Below, one piece after another: positions 8,167 to 15,342 of a stretch of 42,666 nt of DNA. Position 1 is the first letter of the stretch; each line of letters opens with the position of its first letter. Both the position numbers and the translations under genes were made by a program. Source of the DNA: Thermoleophilia bacterium (GTDB taxonomy: Bacteria > Actinomycetota > Thermoleophilia > Gaiellales > Gaiellaceae); the NCBI GenBank assembly GCA_029865325.1, contig JAOUHF010000008.1, forward strand, positions 1 to 42,666, read 5' to 3'. The notes under the pieces are model-generated. The model ran no database searches and had not been told where the DNA came from. It saw nothing but the letters and a program-made list of their open reading frames with translations.

Positions 8167-9105
8167 TTGCCTCTGCAGGTCGGGATCGTCGGCCTCCCCA
8201 ACGCGGGGAAGACGACTCTGTTCAACGCGCTCACGCATGCGGGCGCCGAGGTCACGGCGTATGCGGCCGTGACGGAGAAGGCGAACGTCGGCATGGCGGT
8301 CATCTCCGACGATCGGCTCGAGCGGCTCGCGACCCTCATCGGCTCGAAGAAGACGACGCCCGCTGCGATCCGCGTCGTCGATGTGCCGGGCGCCGGGGTC
8401 GAGGTGCCGGGGGGCTTGCGGCAGGCTGATGCGCTGCTGGCGGTGCTCGACGGCTTCTCGCAGGGAGCCGACCCGGATGCCGATCTGGAGAACCTGCAGC
8501 TCGAGCTGATCGTCGCGGATCGGGATCACGTCGAGCGCCGGCTGGAGAGGGTGCGCAAGGAGGCCAAGTCCGGGGACCGCGCGAAGCGCCTCGAGGCAGA
8601 GCAGCTCGAGAAGCTCCTCGCGCATCTCGAGGCCGGAAGGCCACTTGCCGACTGGGAGGGTGATCTCGCCCCTGAGCTCGAGCCGCTCACCACGAAACCG
8701 CTCATCCCGCTCGAAAATGGTCCGCGGGGAATCGACTGCGCTCTCGAGATGGAGCTGGCGGAGCTCCCAGAGGAGGAGGCGGCCGAGTTTCGCTCCGGGC
8801 CGTCGGCTCTCGACGACGTCGTGCGCCGACTCAAGGATGCGCTGGGTCTCATCACGTTCTTCACGATCGGCGACACCGAAGCGCGTTCATGGACGCTGCG
8901 CTACGGCGAGACCGCACTCGACGCGGCGGAGTCGATTCACTCCGACATCGCGCGTGGGTTCATTCGCTGTGAGGTGATCCGTTGGGACGACCTCCTCGAG
9001 TGCGGCTCCCACGCCGAAGCGGCCCGGCGCGCGCTGCAACGTCTCGAAGGGAAGGGCTACGTCGTCGAGGACGGGGACGTCCTCAACGTGCGCTTCAACG
9101 TCTAG
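8167..9105 (+). CDS. YchF/OLA1-like GTPase or ATPase, shortened, with degenerate G4 region
   Basis: An Obg-family P-loop protein (312 aa; YchF is normally about 363). The P-loop GLPNAGKTT is at residues 9-17. The switch II region reads VVDVPG (71-75) instead of VDIAGL and lacks the G-x-G-N-x-F-L helix. The NVDE-type G4 loop, which lets YchF accept ATP, is not visible; the matching place reads TKPLIPLENGP at about 176-186. The C-terminal TGS domain is intact (LGLITFFTIGDTEARSWT 226-244, then GFIRCEVI and GDVLNVRFNV). It starts with TTG 8167, 9 nt after the DUF3107 gene. It may be a divergent paralogue of a canonical YchF. Confidence 0.85.
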   Translation: MPLQVGIVGLPNAGKTTLFNALTHAGAEVTAYAAVTEKANVGMAVISDDRLERLATLIGSKKTTPAAIRVVDVPGAGVEVPGGLRQADALLAVLDGFSQGADPDADLENLQLELIVADRDHVERRLERVRKEAKSGDRAKRLEAEQLEKLLAHLEAGRPLADWEGDLAPELEPLTTKPLIPLENGPRGIDCALEMELAELPEEEAAEFRSGPSALDDVVRRLKDALGLITFFTIGDTEARSWTLRYGETALDAAESIHSDIARGFIRCEVIRWDDLLECGSHAEAARRALQRLEGKGYVVEDGDVLNVRFNV

Positions 9106-9737
9106 GCCTCGCTCTGCTCGAGGCGGCTCGCCGCGAGCGCACCGAACCACAGGGTCGAGAGCAGGACGAGTGTCACGGCGAGCGGCCGGAGCAAGCTCTC
9201 ATCCGCCACGGCCGTGAGCCCGATGGGCGACAGCGGTGTGACCTCCCCCCCGGTGGACCAGATCAGCCACGTCGCGATGAGACCCGCGAGGATCGCCGCC
9301 AGCGTTGCTCCGAGGTAGAGCGCCCGCGCGAGCTGTTCCCGAGGGCGAACGGCGAGGGAAAGCCCGAGCAGCGGAAGGCCGAAAAGTGTCCACACGAACG
9401 CGATCGCTGTGAGCTTCGCGTAGGTCTCGTCGTCGATCTCGCGCCAGGTCGCCAACACGAAGAGGTCGATGGCGAGAGCCGACGCGGCAATCGCCCCGAG
9501 AGCGAGGATCTCGGTGCGACGGCGTACGAGGCACGCGAGCGCGCACGCGATGGTGCCCCCCGCGATGAATACGGTCAGCGCGACGCCGGCGCCGGTTCCG
9601 ACGGCCGAGCCGGTGCCGTCGGCGTCAGCGATCGCGATCACTCCGATCAGTGCGGCGAAGCCCAGCGCGGCCAGGGTCATGAACGCCCCGATCCGAACGG
9701 GAGACTGCTCCGCCACCGCCGATGGCACTTCGCTCAC
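9102..9737 (-). CDS. Hypothetical integral membrane protein, six predicted helices
   Basis: I do not recognise this 211-aa protein. Hydrophobic segments lie at about residues 16-36, 48-68, 79-97, 108-127, 136-157 and 182-203, so six membrane spans are likely, with short loops and Arg-rich cytoplasmic turns (VRRRTE, RPREQ). No catalytic motif is seen. GTG 9737 is taken as the start. It converges on the YchF-like gene so tightly that both TAG stops share the palindrome CTAG at 9102-9105. Confidence 0.75.
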   Translation of the reverse strand: MSEVPSAVAEQSPVRIGAFMTLAALGFAALIGVIAIADADGTGSAVGTGAGVALTVFIAGGTIACALACLVRRRTEILALGAIAASALAIDLFVLATWREIDDETYAKLTAIAFVWTLFGLPLLGLSLAVRPREQLARALYLGATLAAILAGLIATWLIWSTGGEVTPLSPIGLTAVADESLLRPLAVTLVLLSTLWFGALAASRLEQSEA

Positions 9738-9848
9738 GACCCCGCGTTCTGCTTACGTCGGCTTGGTCCTGCCCCGACCATGTGAAGCAGATCGCAGCGG
9801 CCGCGAAGCGGGCGTCTCAGAGATCTGCGTGCGGCCTGGCGCTGAGGC
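9738..9848. other. Intergenic gap without a recognised feature
   Basis: This 111-nt gap separates the YhaM-like gene from the membrane-protein gene; both are read on the minus strand. I see no tRNA, no T-tailed hairpin and no clear -10 box near the GTG at 9737. Confidence 0.4.
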
Positions 9849-10688
9849 TCAGTCGTCGCCGACGGGGCGAGTTGCGGCTTGGGCGTCGAGCTGGTTCGCG
9901 TGGTAGAGGACCGCCGCTTCTGCAGTTCGCGCTGCCGGGCGGTCGTGGTGGCAGGCGATCGCGTGGAGGAGCTCGGCGAGCACCGACGGCTCGACGTCCC
10001 CGGCGCGCTCCTCGATCATGCGCAGTCCGAGATGGACGTGGCCGAGGAGGCGGCCCTCCTCGGTCTGCCGGAACGACGGGCCCGATCTCAGCTCCCGTAT
10101 CCGGCCGACGTCGTGGAGCAGGGCTGCCGCGAGCAGGAGGTCGAAGCGCAGGCGCGGGTGGAGCTGCGCCGTCTCGCGACAGAGGGTTGCGACTCCTACC
10201 GTGTGCTCCAGCAGTCCCCCTGCATAGCCGTGATGACGGTCCACGCCTGCTGCGGGGAGCAAGCGCAGCGAGCCGCGAATCTCGGAGTCTCCTACGAAGG
10301 AGCCCACGACTGCCACGAGCCCAGGATGCGAGATCTCGGATGCGAGGAACTCGAAGAATCCGTCGAGCTCTTCTGCGTCTCGGCGCAGCGAAGGCGTGAG
10401 CGAGGCGGGGTCGGCGTCCTCTGCCGGCTCCACCGCACGCACCTGCACCTGAAGCTTGCCGCCGAAGCTCTCGACGCGCCCGAGGACATGAACGGCGTCT
10501 CCCTCCTCGAAGCGACGGTCGAGCAGCTCGACGTCGTTCCACACCCTGGCCTCGACGCGACCGCTCGCATCGGCTAGCTCGAGTGCGAGGTATGAGGCGC
10601 CCGCACGGGTGCGGCGTCGCTCTTTCTTCGTCACCGCGAAGACGCCTTCGACGGTGCGATCCTCGCTCAGGTCGGCGATCGTGGTCAT
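9849..10688 (-). CDS. YhaM-like OB-fold / HD-domain 3'-5' exoribonuclease
   Basis: A 279-aa protein. Residues 12-90 look like an OB-fold nucleic-acid-binding domain (GVFAVTKKE, LELADASGRVEARVW, GKLQVQV). Residues 145-265 are an HD domain with HHGYAGGLLEHT (152-163) and LLHDVGR (191-197), plus a later CHHD near 256. This order and the GGLLEHT motif match B. subtilis YhaM, a 3'-5' exoribonuclease, and related cmp-binding-factor proteins. Substrate is inferred from the family only. ATG 10688 is preceded by a TAGACT box 6 nt upstream and no Shine-Dalgarno, suggesting a leaderless transcript divergent from DUF1015. Confidence 0.82.
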   Translation of the reverse strand: MTTIADLSEDRTVEGVFAVTKKERRRTRAGASYLALELADASGRVEARVWNDVELLDRRFEEGDAVHVLGRVESFGGKLQVQVRAVEPAEDADPASLTPSLRRDAEELDGFFEFLASEISHPGLVAVVGSFVGDSEIRGSLRLLPAAGVDRHHGYAGGLLEHTVGVATLCRETAQLHPRLRFDLLLAAALLHDVGRIRELRSGPSFRQTEEGRLLGHVHLGLRMIEERAGDVEPSVLAELLHAIACHHDRPAARTAEAAVLYHANQLDAQAATRPVGDD

Positions 10689-10694
10689 GTCCCG

Positions 10695-10700
10695 AGTCTA
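10695..10700 (-). promoter_or_regulatory. Putative -10 box (TAGACT) of a leaderless YhaM-like gene transcript
   Basis: On the minus strand TAGACT runs from 10700 to 10695 and is followed by 6 nt and the ATG at 10688. It faces away from the TACGCT box at 10718-10723 that serves the divergent DUF1015 gene, so the two promoters lie within 30 nt of each other. Confidence 0.55.
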
Positions 10701-10717
10701 TGGCGCGAGGCCGTTGG

Positions 10718-10723
10718 TACGCT
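10718..10723 (+). promoter_or_regulatory. Putative -10 box (TACGCT) of a leaderless DUF1015 transcript
   Basis: TACGCT ends 7 nt before ATG 10731. The 10-nt context GGTACGCTCG is identical to the one in front of the mrp gene at 12611-12620. No Shine-Dalgarno sequence precedes the ATG at normal spacing. Confidence 0.55.
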
Positions 10724-10730
10724 CGCCAGG

Positions 10731-11810
10731 ATGGACGTGAAGCCGTTCCGCGCGGTTCGCTACTCCGGCGCGGCCGGTGCTCTGGCGGATCTGGTCGCTC
10801 CTCCCTACGACGCCGTCGGCGAGGCTGAACGCGCGCAGCTCTTCACGCGGAGTCCGTACAACGTCGTCCACGTCACGCTGCCCGAGTCGGCGGACGAGGC
10901 GGGACTTCTCTACCGTGCGTGGCTCGAGGACGGGATCCTCGAGCAGGACGACGACCCGGCGGCGTGGCTCGTGGTCGAGGACTACGTCGGCCCCGACGGA
11001 GTCGCTCGCGAGCGTCGTGGGGTGGCGGTCTCGCTCGCTGCCGAGCCCTATGCGACAGGAAGCGTTCTTCCCCACGAGCGCACGCATCCACGCATTCGCG
11101 AGGGGCGGCTCCGTCTTCTGCGAGCAATCCGCGTCCAACCCGAGCCGATCTTTCTCCTTACCGACGCTCGGCTTGACCTCGAGGTGCCCGAGCGAGCGCC
11201 TGATCTCGAAGTCGACGAGACACGTCTATGGACGCTCGCGTCGTTCGACGCTGCTGCACTCGCGCGATCGGAGCTGCTGATCGCCGACGGCCATCACCGC
11301 TACGAGAGCACGGTTGAGCTCGGGGCCGAGTTGGGTCCGGCCGGGGCACGGATCATGGCGCTGGTCGTCTCCGTCGACGACCCCGGGTTGCACGTCTTCC
11401 CGACGCACCGAGTTTTCTCTCATCGGCCTGATCTCCTGGACACGAGGGACGGCGAGCCATGCGAAGACCTCGACACGGCTCTCGGGTTCCTTGCCGGCGA
11501 GCCATTCGAGCGCTCCGCGGCGGTCGCATACCGCCGAGGAAGCGTCGAGCTCATTCGCGGATCCGAAGGGGAGCTCGACGTCGAGCTCGTCGATTCGTAC
11601 GGGCTTGACGGCATTCGCTATACGCCGCGGGCAGCAGAAGCGGCCGCATTCGTGGACGGCGGCGCTGCAGATGTCGCATTCCTTCTCCGCGCGCCGCGGG
11701 TGGAGGACGTGTTCGCGGTCGCACGTCGCGGCGAGCGCATGCCCCCCAAGAGCACGTACTTCTTCCCGAAGCCGCTCTCGGGTCTCCTCTTTCACCCGGT
11801 CGAGTCGTGA
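10731..11810 (+). CDS. DUF1015 family protein
   Basis: The protein (359 aa) carries the DUF1015 hallmarks: N-terminal KPFRAVRY, APPYD at residues 23-27, SPYNVVHVTLP at 41-51, the PHERTH segment at 114-119 and the strongly conserved IADGHHRYES at 184-193. DGHHR looks like a metal or active-site motif, but no reaction is established for the family to my knowledge. Members are sometimes found near serine or phosphoserine metabolism genes, which is not the case here. The downstream phosphatase gene starts inside its stop (GTGA), so the two are probably co-expressed. Confidence 0.88.
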   Translation: MDVKPFRAVRYSGAAGALADLVAPPYDAVGEAERAQLFTRSPYNVVHVTLPESADEAGLLYRAWLEDGILEQDDDPAAWLVVEDYVGPDGVARERRGVAVSLAAEPYATGSVLPHERTHPRIREGRLRLLRAIRVQPEPIFLLTDARLDLEVPERAPDLEVDETRLWTLASFDAAALARSELLIADGHHRYESTVELGAELGPAGARIMALVVSVDDPGLHVFPTHRVFSHRPDLLDTRDGEPCEDLDTALGFLAGEPFERSAAVAYRRGSVELIRGSEGELDVELVDSYGLDGIRYTPRAAEAAAFVDGGAADVAFLLRAPRVEDVFAVARRGERMPPKSTYFFPKPLSGLLFHPVES

Positions 11811-12604
11811 CGAGCTGGCTCGACACCTGCCGGCTCTGCGTCTCCGACATCCAGGACATGCTTCAGCGCTTGCCGACGCGCCGCGAACGAGAACCGGTTC
11901 TCCGCATGGGCGAGGGCGGAGATGAGACAACAGCGATCGATCAGGCAGCGGAGGACGTGGCGGTCGCGCGGCTCGAGGCTCGTGGCGGTGACTTCGTGCT
12001 CGTCTCCGAGGAGCTCGGCGAGCGTGTCTTCGGCGCGGGCGGGGAGCATCGCGTCGTTGTCGATCCCATCGACGGGTCCGTGAACGCGAAGCGCGGCATC
12101 CCGTTCTTCTCGTTCTCCTTGGCCGTTGCGGAAGGGCCGACCATGGGCGACGTCACGTTCGGATACGTCTACGACTTCGGAACGGGAGAGGAGTGGACGG
12201 CCGAACGCGGCGGCGGAGCGTTTGTGAACGGCACGCCGATCGGGGGCGTCCGGCCGAAGGAGCGGATCGAGATCCTCTCCTTCGAGGGGACGACGACGCC
12301 GATCATCGCCGACCGGGTCGGTCACGTGTTGGGGGTTGCGGATCGCGTCCGCGTCATGGGCTCGCTCGCGCTGTCTTTGTGCCACCTCGCGGACGGACGC
12401 GTCGATGCCGTGTGCTCGCTCAAGCCCGCGCGCTCGGTCGACATTGCAGCGGCGCAGCTCCTCGTGCGGGAGTGCGGGCTGGCGATCGAGCTGTTCGAGG
12501 ATCCGCCTTTCGAGCGCGCGCCGCTCGACCTCGAGATGCGTTCCCGGCTTGTGGCGGCCGGTTCGGAGGCTCTTGCGGCGGAGCTTGCCGCCGTTCTTCG
12601 CTGA
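11807..12604 (+). CDS. Inositol monophosphatase family protein
   Basis: A lithium-sensitive-type sugar phosphatase fold (265 aa). Metal-binding motifs are visible: Asp45 in TTAIDQAAE, SEELG at 67-71, the signature VVDPIDGSVNAKRG at 84-97 and Asp212 in ARSVDIAAAQ, which replaces the usual W-D-x-A-A-G motif. The substrate could be inositol-1-phosphate, fructose-1,6-bisphosphate or 3'-phosphoadenosine-5'-phosphate; the altered C-terminal motif prevents a firm choice. It starts with GTG overlapping the DUF1015 stop. The mrp gene follows 21 nt later with its own promoter-like box. Confidence 0.86.
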   Translation: MTSWLDTCRLCVSDIQDMLQRLPTRREREPVLRMGEGGDETTAIDQAAEDVAVARLEARGGDFVLVSEELGERVFGAGGEHRVVVDPIDGSVNAKRGIPFFSFSLAVAEGPTMGDVTFGYVYDFGTGEEWTAERGGGAFVNGTPIGGVRPKERIEILSFEGTTTPIIADRVGHVLGVADRVRVMGSLALSLCHLADGRVDAVCSLKPARSVDIAAAQLLVRECGLAIELFEDPPFERAPLDLEMRSRLVAAGSEALAAELAAVLR

Positions 12605-12612
12605 CCCGCTGG

Positions 12613-12618
12613 TACGCT
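12613..12618 (+). promoter_or_regulatory. Putative -10 box (TACGCT) of a leaderless mrp transcript
   Basis: TACGCT ends 7 nt before GTG 12626 in the short gap after the phosphatase gene. The surrounding 10 nt repeat the sequence in front of DUF1015 at 10716-10725. Confidence 0.5.
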
Positions 12619-12625
12619 CGATCTC

Positions 12626-13708
12626 GTGAGGCCCGACCGCGACGCGATCCTCAAGGCGCTCGAGAACGTCATCGATCCGGAGCTCAGGCGCCCCGTGACT
12701 GAGCTCGACATGGTGCGCGATGTCCTCGTCGAGGACGACGGTTCCGTATCGGTGACGATCGCGCTCACCGTCGTCGGCTGCCCCCTCCGCGAGTCGTTCT
12801 CCGAGCAGGTGTCGCGCTACGTCGGCGAGGTGCCCGGCGTCACCCGCGTGCGGCTCGGGTTCGACGTCATGAGCCCGGAGGAGAAAGCTGCGTTGGTAAC
12901 GCGTCTGCGCGGCGGGCGCGAGGAACGGACGATCTCTATTTCGGCGGGTACGCGCGTCGTCGCGGTCGCCTCGGGGAAAGGCGGCGTCGGCAAGTCGACG
13001 CTCACGGCCAACCTCGCGCACGCGCTTTCGAGCCTCGGCGAGCAGGTCGGAGTGCTCGATGCGGACGTTTACGGGCACTCGATCCCGCACATGCTCGGCG
13101 TTCACCAGAAGCCCATCGCCGTCGACGAGATGATCGTGCCGCCCGTTCGCGGTGACCTCAAGCTCATGTCGATCGGCTTCTTCCTCGACGAGAACGCCCC
13201 GATCATGTGGCGCGGGCCGATGTTGCACAAGGCACTCGAGCAGTTCCTCTCGGACGTTCACTGGGGCGAGCTCGACACCTTGCTCGTCGACATGCCGCCC
13301 GGAACAGGGGACGTAGCCATGTCGCTCGGGCAGCTCCTGCCGCGCGCCGAGGCCCTCGTTGTGACGACACCACAACCCGCGGCGCAGCAAGTCGCCGTGC
13401 GCGCGGCGCAGATGGCGCAGAAGACCGGAATGCGCGTTCTCGGTGCGGTCGAGAACATGTCGTACCTCGTCGGCACGGGCCAGGAGCTCTTCGGCTCGGG
13501 CGGCGGTCAGGCGCTCGCGGACGAGATGGGCGTTCCGCTCCTCGCTCGGATCCCACTCGATCCGGTGCTGCGGGAGTCGGCGGACGAGGGCCGTACGGTG
13601 TTCGAAGTCGCGCCGGACTCCGAGTCGGCAGAGGCGATCCTGGCGCTCGCGAAGTCGGTTGCAGCATCTCGCGCCGGGCAGATCCGGAAGCCGCTCACGG
13701 TCCTCTAG
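12626..13708 (+). CDS. mrp: Mrp/ApbC family P-loop ATPase (iron-sulfur cluster carrier), without CxxC
   Basis: The protein (360 aa) has an N-terminal MIP18/DUF59 domain (about residues 1-90, with VVGCPLRE near 49-56) and a Mrp/NBP35 ATPase domain. The deviant Walker A GKGGVGKST is at 117-125 and DMPPGTGD at 222-229. Family members carry or insert Fe-S clusters on target proteins in the cytoplasm. The CxxC that bridges the cluster between subunits in canonical members should lie just after ENMS (276-279). Here that stretch reads YLVGTGQELFGSGGG, with no cysteine. Cluster binding may therefore differ. A complex I operon and other Fe-S genes lie nearby. Confidence 0.88.
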   Translation: MRPDRDAILKALENVIDPELRRPVTELDMVRDVLVEDDGSVSVTIALTVVGCPLRESFSEQVSRYVGEVPGVTRVRLGFDVMSPEEKAALVTRLRGGREERTISISAGTRVVAVASGKGGVGKSTLTANLAHALSSLGEQVGVLDADVYGHSIPHMLGVHQKPIAVDEMIVPPVRGDLKLMSIGFFLDENAPIMWRGPMLHKALEQFLSDVHWGELDTLLVDMPPGTGDVAMSLGQLLPRAEALVVTTPQPAAQQVAVRAAQMAQKTGMRVLGAVENMSYLVGTGQELFGSGGGQALADEMGVPLLARIPLDPVLRESADEGRTVFEVAPDSESAEAILALAKSVAASRAGQIRKPLTVL

Positions 13709-14199
13709 GCTCCCGACGATCGTCGAGGCTCGTACCCGCTCGGCGCTCTCGGGCTCGACGAGGCGGCGGCACGACCCGTCAGCGTGGTGGCCGAAGAGAA
13801 GTTCGAACGCTGGGACGGGAAGGGTGCGCTCGGGTATCCGGTTCTCGATGAGATCGTGCGCGGCTTCCCCATCCCGAGGGCGGTTCGCCACTCACCGGCA
13901 CGAATCCAGTCGCGATCGCAATTCCCCCGAGTGATGCGATGCCGGCGGTAACGGACGTTTCGATGGGCGCGGTCACGCACGGGGACGTCCTCGCGGGGTC
14001 AGCGAAGCCCCAGGACATCGTCCCGTTCGGCGGCGAGCATGCGTACAAGGCTTTCGCACTCGCCGTCGGACTCGAGCTGATCGTCTCGTCGCTCGCCGGG
14101 TCGGAGCACGGAGCAGTTCTCGTCGTCGTGCGGCCGGAGCACGATTCCGTTCCGGGTCTCAGAGAGCTTGCAGCGGGCCGCCGACTCCCCGCCGCCTAG
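13709..14199 (+). pseudogene. Decayed Ldh-family (malate/L-lactate/ureidoglycolate-type) dehydrogenase remnant
   Basis: Two fragments in different frames resemble one family. From 13852 to the TAG at 14199, frame 1 reads LTGTNPVAIAIPPSD, then VTDVSMGAVTHGDVLAG and VPFGGEHAYKAFALAVGLEL, the order seen in Ldh family NAD(P)-dependent oxidoreductases (TNPxAIA, D-x-A-T-S, PFGGYKGYGLAL-x-V-E). About 13730-13860, another frame reads GLDEAAARPVSVVAEEKF and GALGYPVLDEIVRG, which can be laid against the family's N-terminal helix region. Roughly 100 central codons and the C terminus would be missing, and the usual active-site D-S-H-G reads D-G-K-G. The C-terminal match is fairly clear; the N-terminal match is weaker inference. 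Confidence 0.55.
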
Positions 14200-14362
14200 C
14201 TTCGAGCCAAGAGCCTCTGGTGGATGTCGAACACACGTCGACGGTTGGCTCCGCCCACGGGACGATGGCCCCGACCGTGAGGAACTTTGACTGGAGACGG
14301 CGACACCCCACTGGCGCTCGCCGAGGTCGCACGCGCAGATGGAGTACGTCGAGACGACCGGC
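14200..14362. other. Non-coding stretch after the dehydrogenase remnant
   Basis: I see no convincing gene, RNA or terminator hairpin here. It may be further eroded coding sequence, because it lies between a pseudogene and the end of the minus-strand operon. Confidence 0.4.
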
Positions 14363-14635
14363 CTAGCCGTACGTCATCTCCGCGAGGTTCAGCGAGAGAA
14401 GCGACTCGTCGCGCACGAGGGCGCACGAGACCGCTCCGAGCGAAAGGGCGGCGTGGATCTCCGCTGCCGACGAGGCGCGCACGACGACTGGCCTGCCGGC
14501 TTCGTGCGCTTCGTGGATCGCCGCGAGATCGGAGACGTCATCGACCACGAGCGCCGGCTCGAGGTCGATCGTGCCCTCGAGCGCGATCGCCGGCACCTTG
14601 CGGCCGGTCGCGCCGAACCAGCGCTCGCGTATCAC
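14363..14635 (-). CDS. Unrecognised 90-aa protein coupled to the UPF0173 hydrolase
   Basis: Starting at GTG 14635, which overlaps the stop of the hydrolase gene in GTGA, this frame encodes 90 aa. A beta-alpha-like pattern is visible: PALVVDDVSDLAAIHEAHEAG, then RPVVVRASSAAEIHAALSLG and VSCALVRDESLL. This resembles the last strands of a TIM barrel but I cannot name a family. The frame is open farther upstream, but that part is the antisense-frame shadow of the hydrolase. The coupling and the residue composition make a real gene likely. Confidence 0.65.
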   Translation of the reverse strand: MIRERWFGATGRKVPAIALEGTIDLEPALVVDDVSDLAAIHEAHEAGRPVVVRASSAAEIHAALSLGAVSCALVRDESLLSLNLAEMTYG

Positions 14636-15330
14636 AGCTCGATCGTCTCCCCGGGATCCGGCGAAAGGACCTCGATGCCAGGGGGAGCCAGGCCTCGTAG
14701 GTTGTCCGGCGTACCGGTGAGAAGCCCAAAGGTGCCGTAGTGGCACGGCACGCAACGGACTACGCCGAGGAGTTCCAGCGCCACCGCGGCCTCTCCCGGC
14801 CCCATCGTGAAGTGGTCTCCGATCGGAAGGACGGCGACGTCTGGTGAATAGATGCGACCGATCAGAGACATGTCGCCGAAGACGTTCGTATCGCCTGCGA
14901 AGTAGAGCTTGAACCCGTCTTCGAGCTCGAGGACGATGCCGCAGGGCTCGCCCGCGTATGTGCCGTCCGCCGTGCTTGACGAGTGATTCGCATCGGTGAG
15001 GGTGATCTTGACGCCCTCGACCGTCACGGTGCCGCCCTTGTTCGGTGAGTTCGCCATGCCGTCTTCGGCAACGCCCTGGCGCGTAAACCAGGCGCGCAGC
15101 TCGACCTGCGCCACCACGGGACACCCGAAGCGCTCGTGGATTGCGACAGCGTCGCCCGTGTGGTCACCATGGCCGTGAGTGACGAGGATGAGGTCGCAGC
15201 GCTCGGGCTCGAGCTCGCTCTCCGGGCATTTCGGGTTCCCGCTCAGGAAAGGATCGACGTAGATGCGCTTGCCGCCCGGGGAATCGACACGGAATGCCGA
15301 GTGCCCGAGCCAGGTCAGTTCGGTGGCCAC
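14632..15330 (-). CDS. UPF0173 metal-dependent hydrolase (metallo-beta-lactamase fold)
   Basis: A 232-aa protein with the N-terminal LTWLGHSAF, the metal motif THGHGDH at residues 51-57, DANHSSS near 114, FAGDTNVFGDM near 144 and CHYGTF near 195. This set is that of the UPF0173 (YtkL-like) group within the metallo-beta-lactamase superfamily; the physiological substrate is not known to me. GTG 15330 is preceded by TAGATT 6 nt upstream, overlapping the nuoN stop codon, so it may have its own leaderless transcript in addition to read-through from nuo. The next gene overlaps it by 4 nt. Confidence 0.9.
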   Translation of the reverse strand: MATELTWLGHSAFRVDSPGGKRIYVDPFLSGNPKCPESELEPERCDLILVTHGHGDHTGDAVAIHERFGCPVVAQVELRAWFTRQGVAEDGMANSPNKGGTVTVEGVKITLTDANHSSSTADGTYAGEPCGIVLELEDGFKLYFAGDTNVFGDMSLIGRIYSPDVAVLPIGDHFTMGPGEAAVALELLGVVRCVPCHYGTFGLLTGTPDNLRGLAPPGIEVLSPDPGETIEL

Positions 15331-15336
15331 GCTCGT

Positions 15337-15342
15337 AATCTA
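15337..15342 (-). promoter_or_regulatory. Putative -10 box (TAGATT) overlapping the nuoN stop codon
   Basis: On the minus strand TAGATT runs 15342-15337; its first three bases are the TAG stop of nuoN. Six nt separate it from GTG 15330 of the hydrolase. A promoter here would uncouple the two last genes from the nuo operon. Confidence 0.45.

Noticed and set aside
9738-9848. Possible tRNA or small RNA in the gap before the membrane-protein gene
   Set aside because: No cloverleaf, T-loop sequence or terminator could be found by eye.
13705-14048. Minus-strand open frames opposite the dehydrogenase remnant
   Set aside because: No domain or start signal; the + strand fragments match a known family better.
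14363-15124. Longer version of the small unknown protein, extended over the UPF0173 gene
   Set aside because: The added part is an Arg-rich shadow. The GTGA overlap at 14635 gives the natural start.
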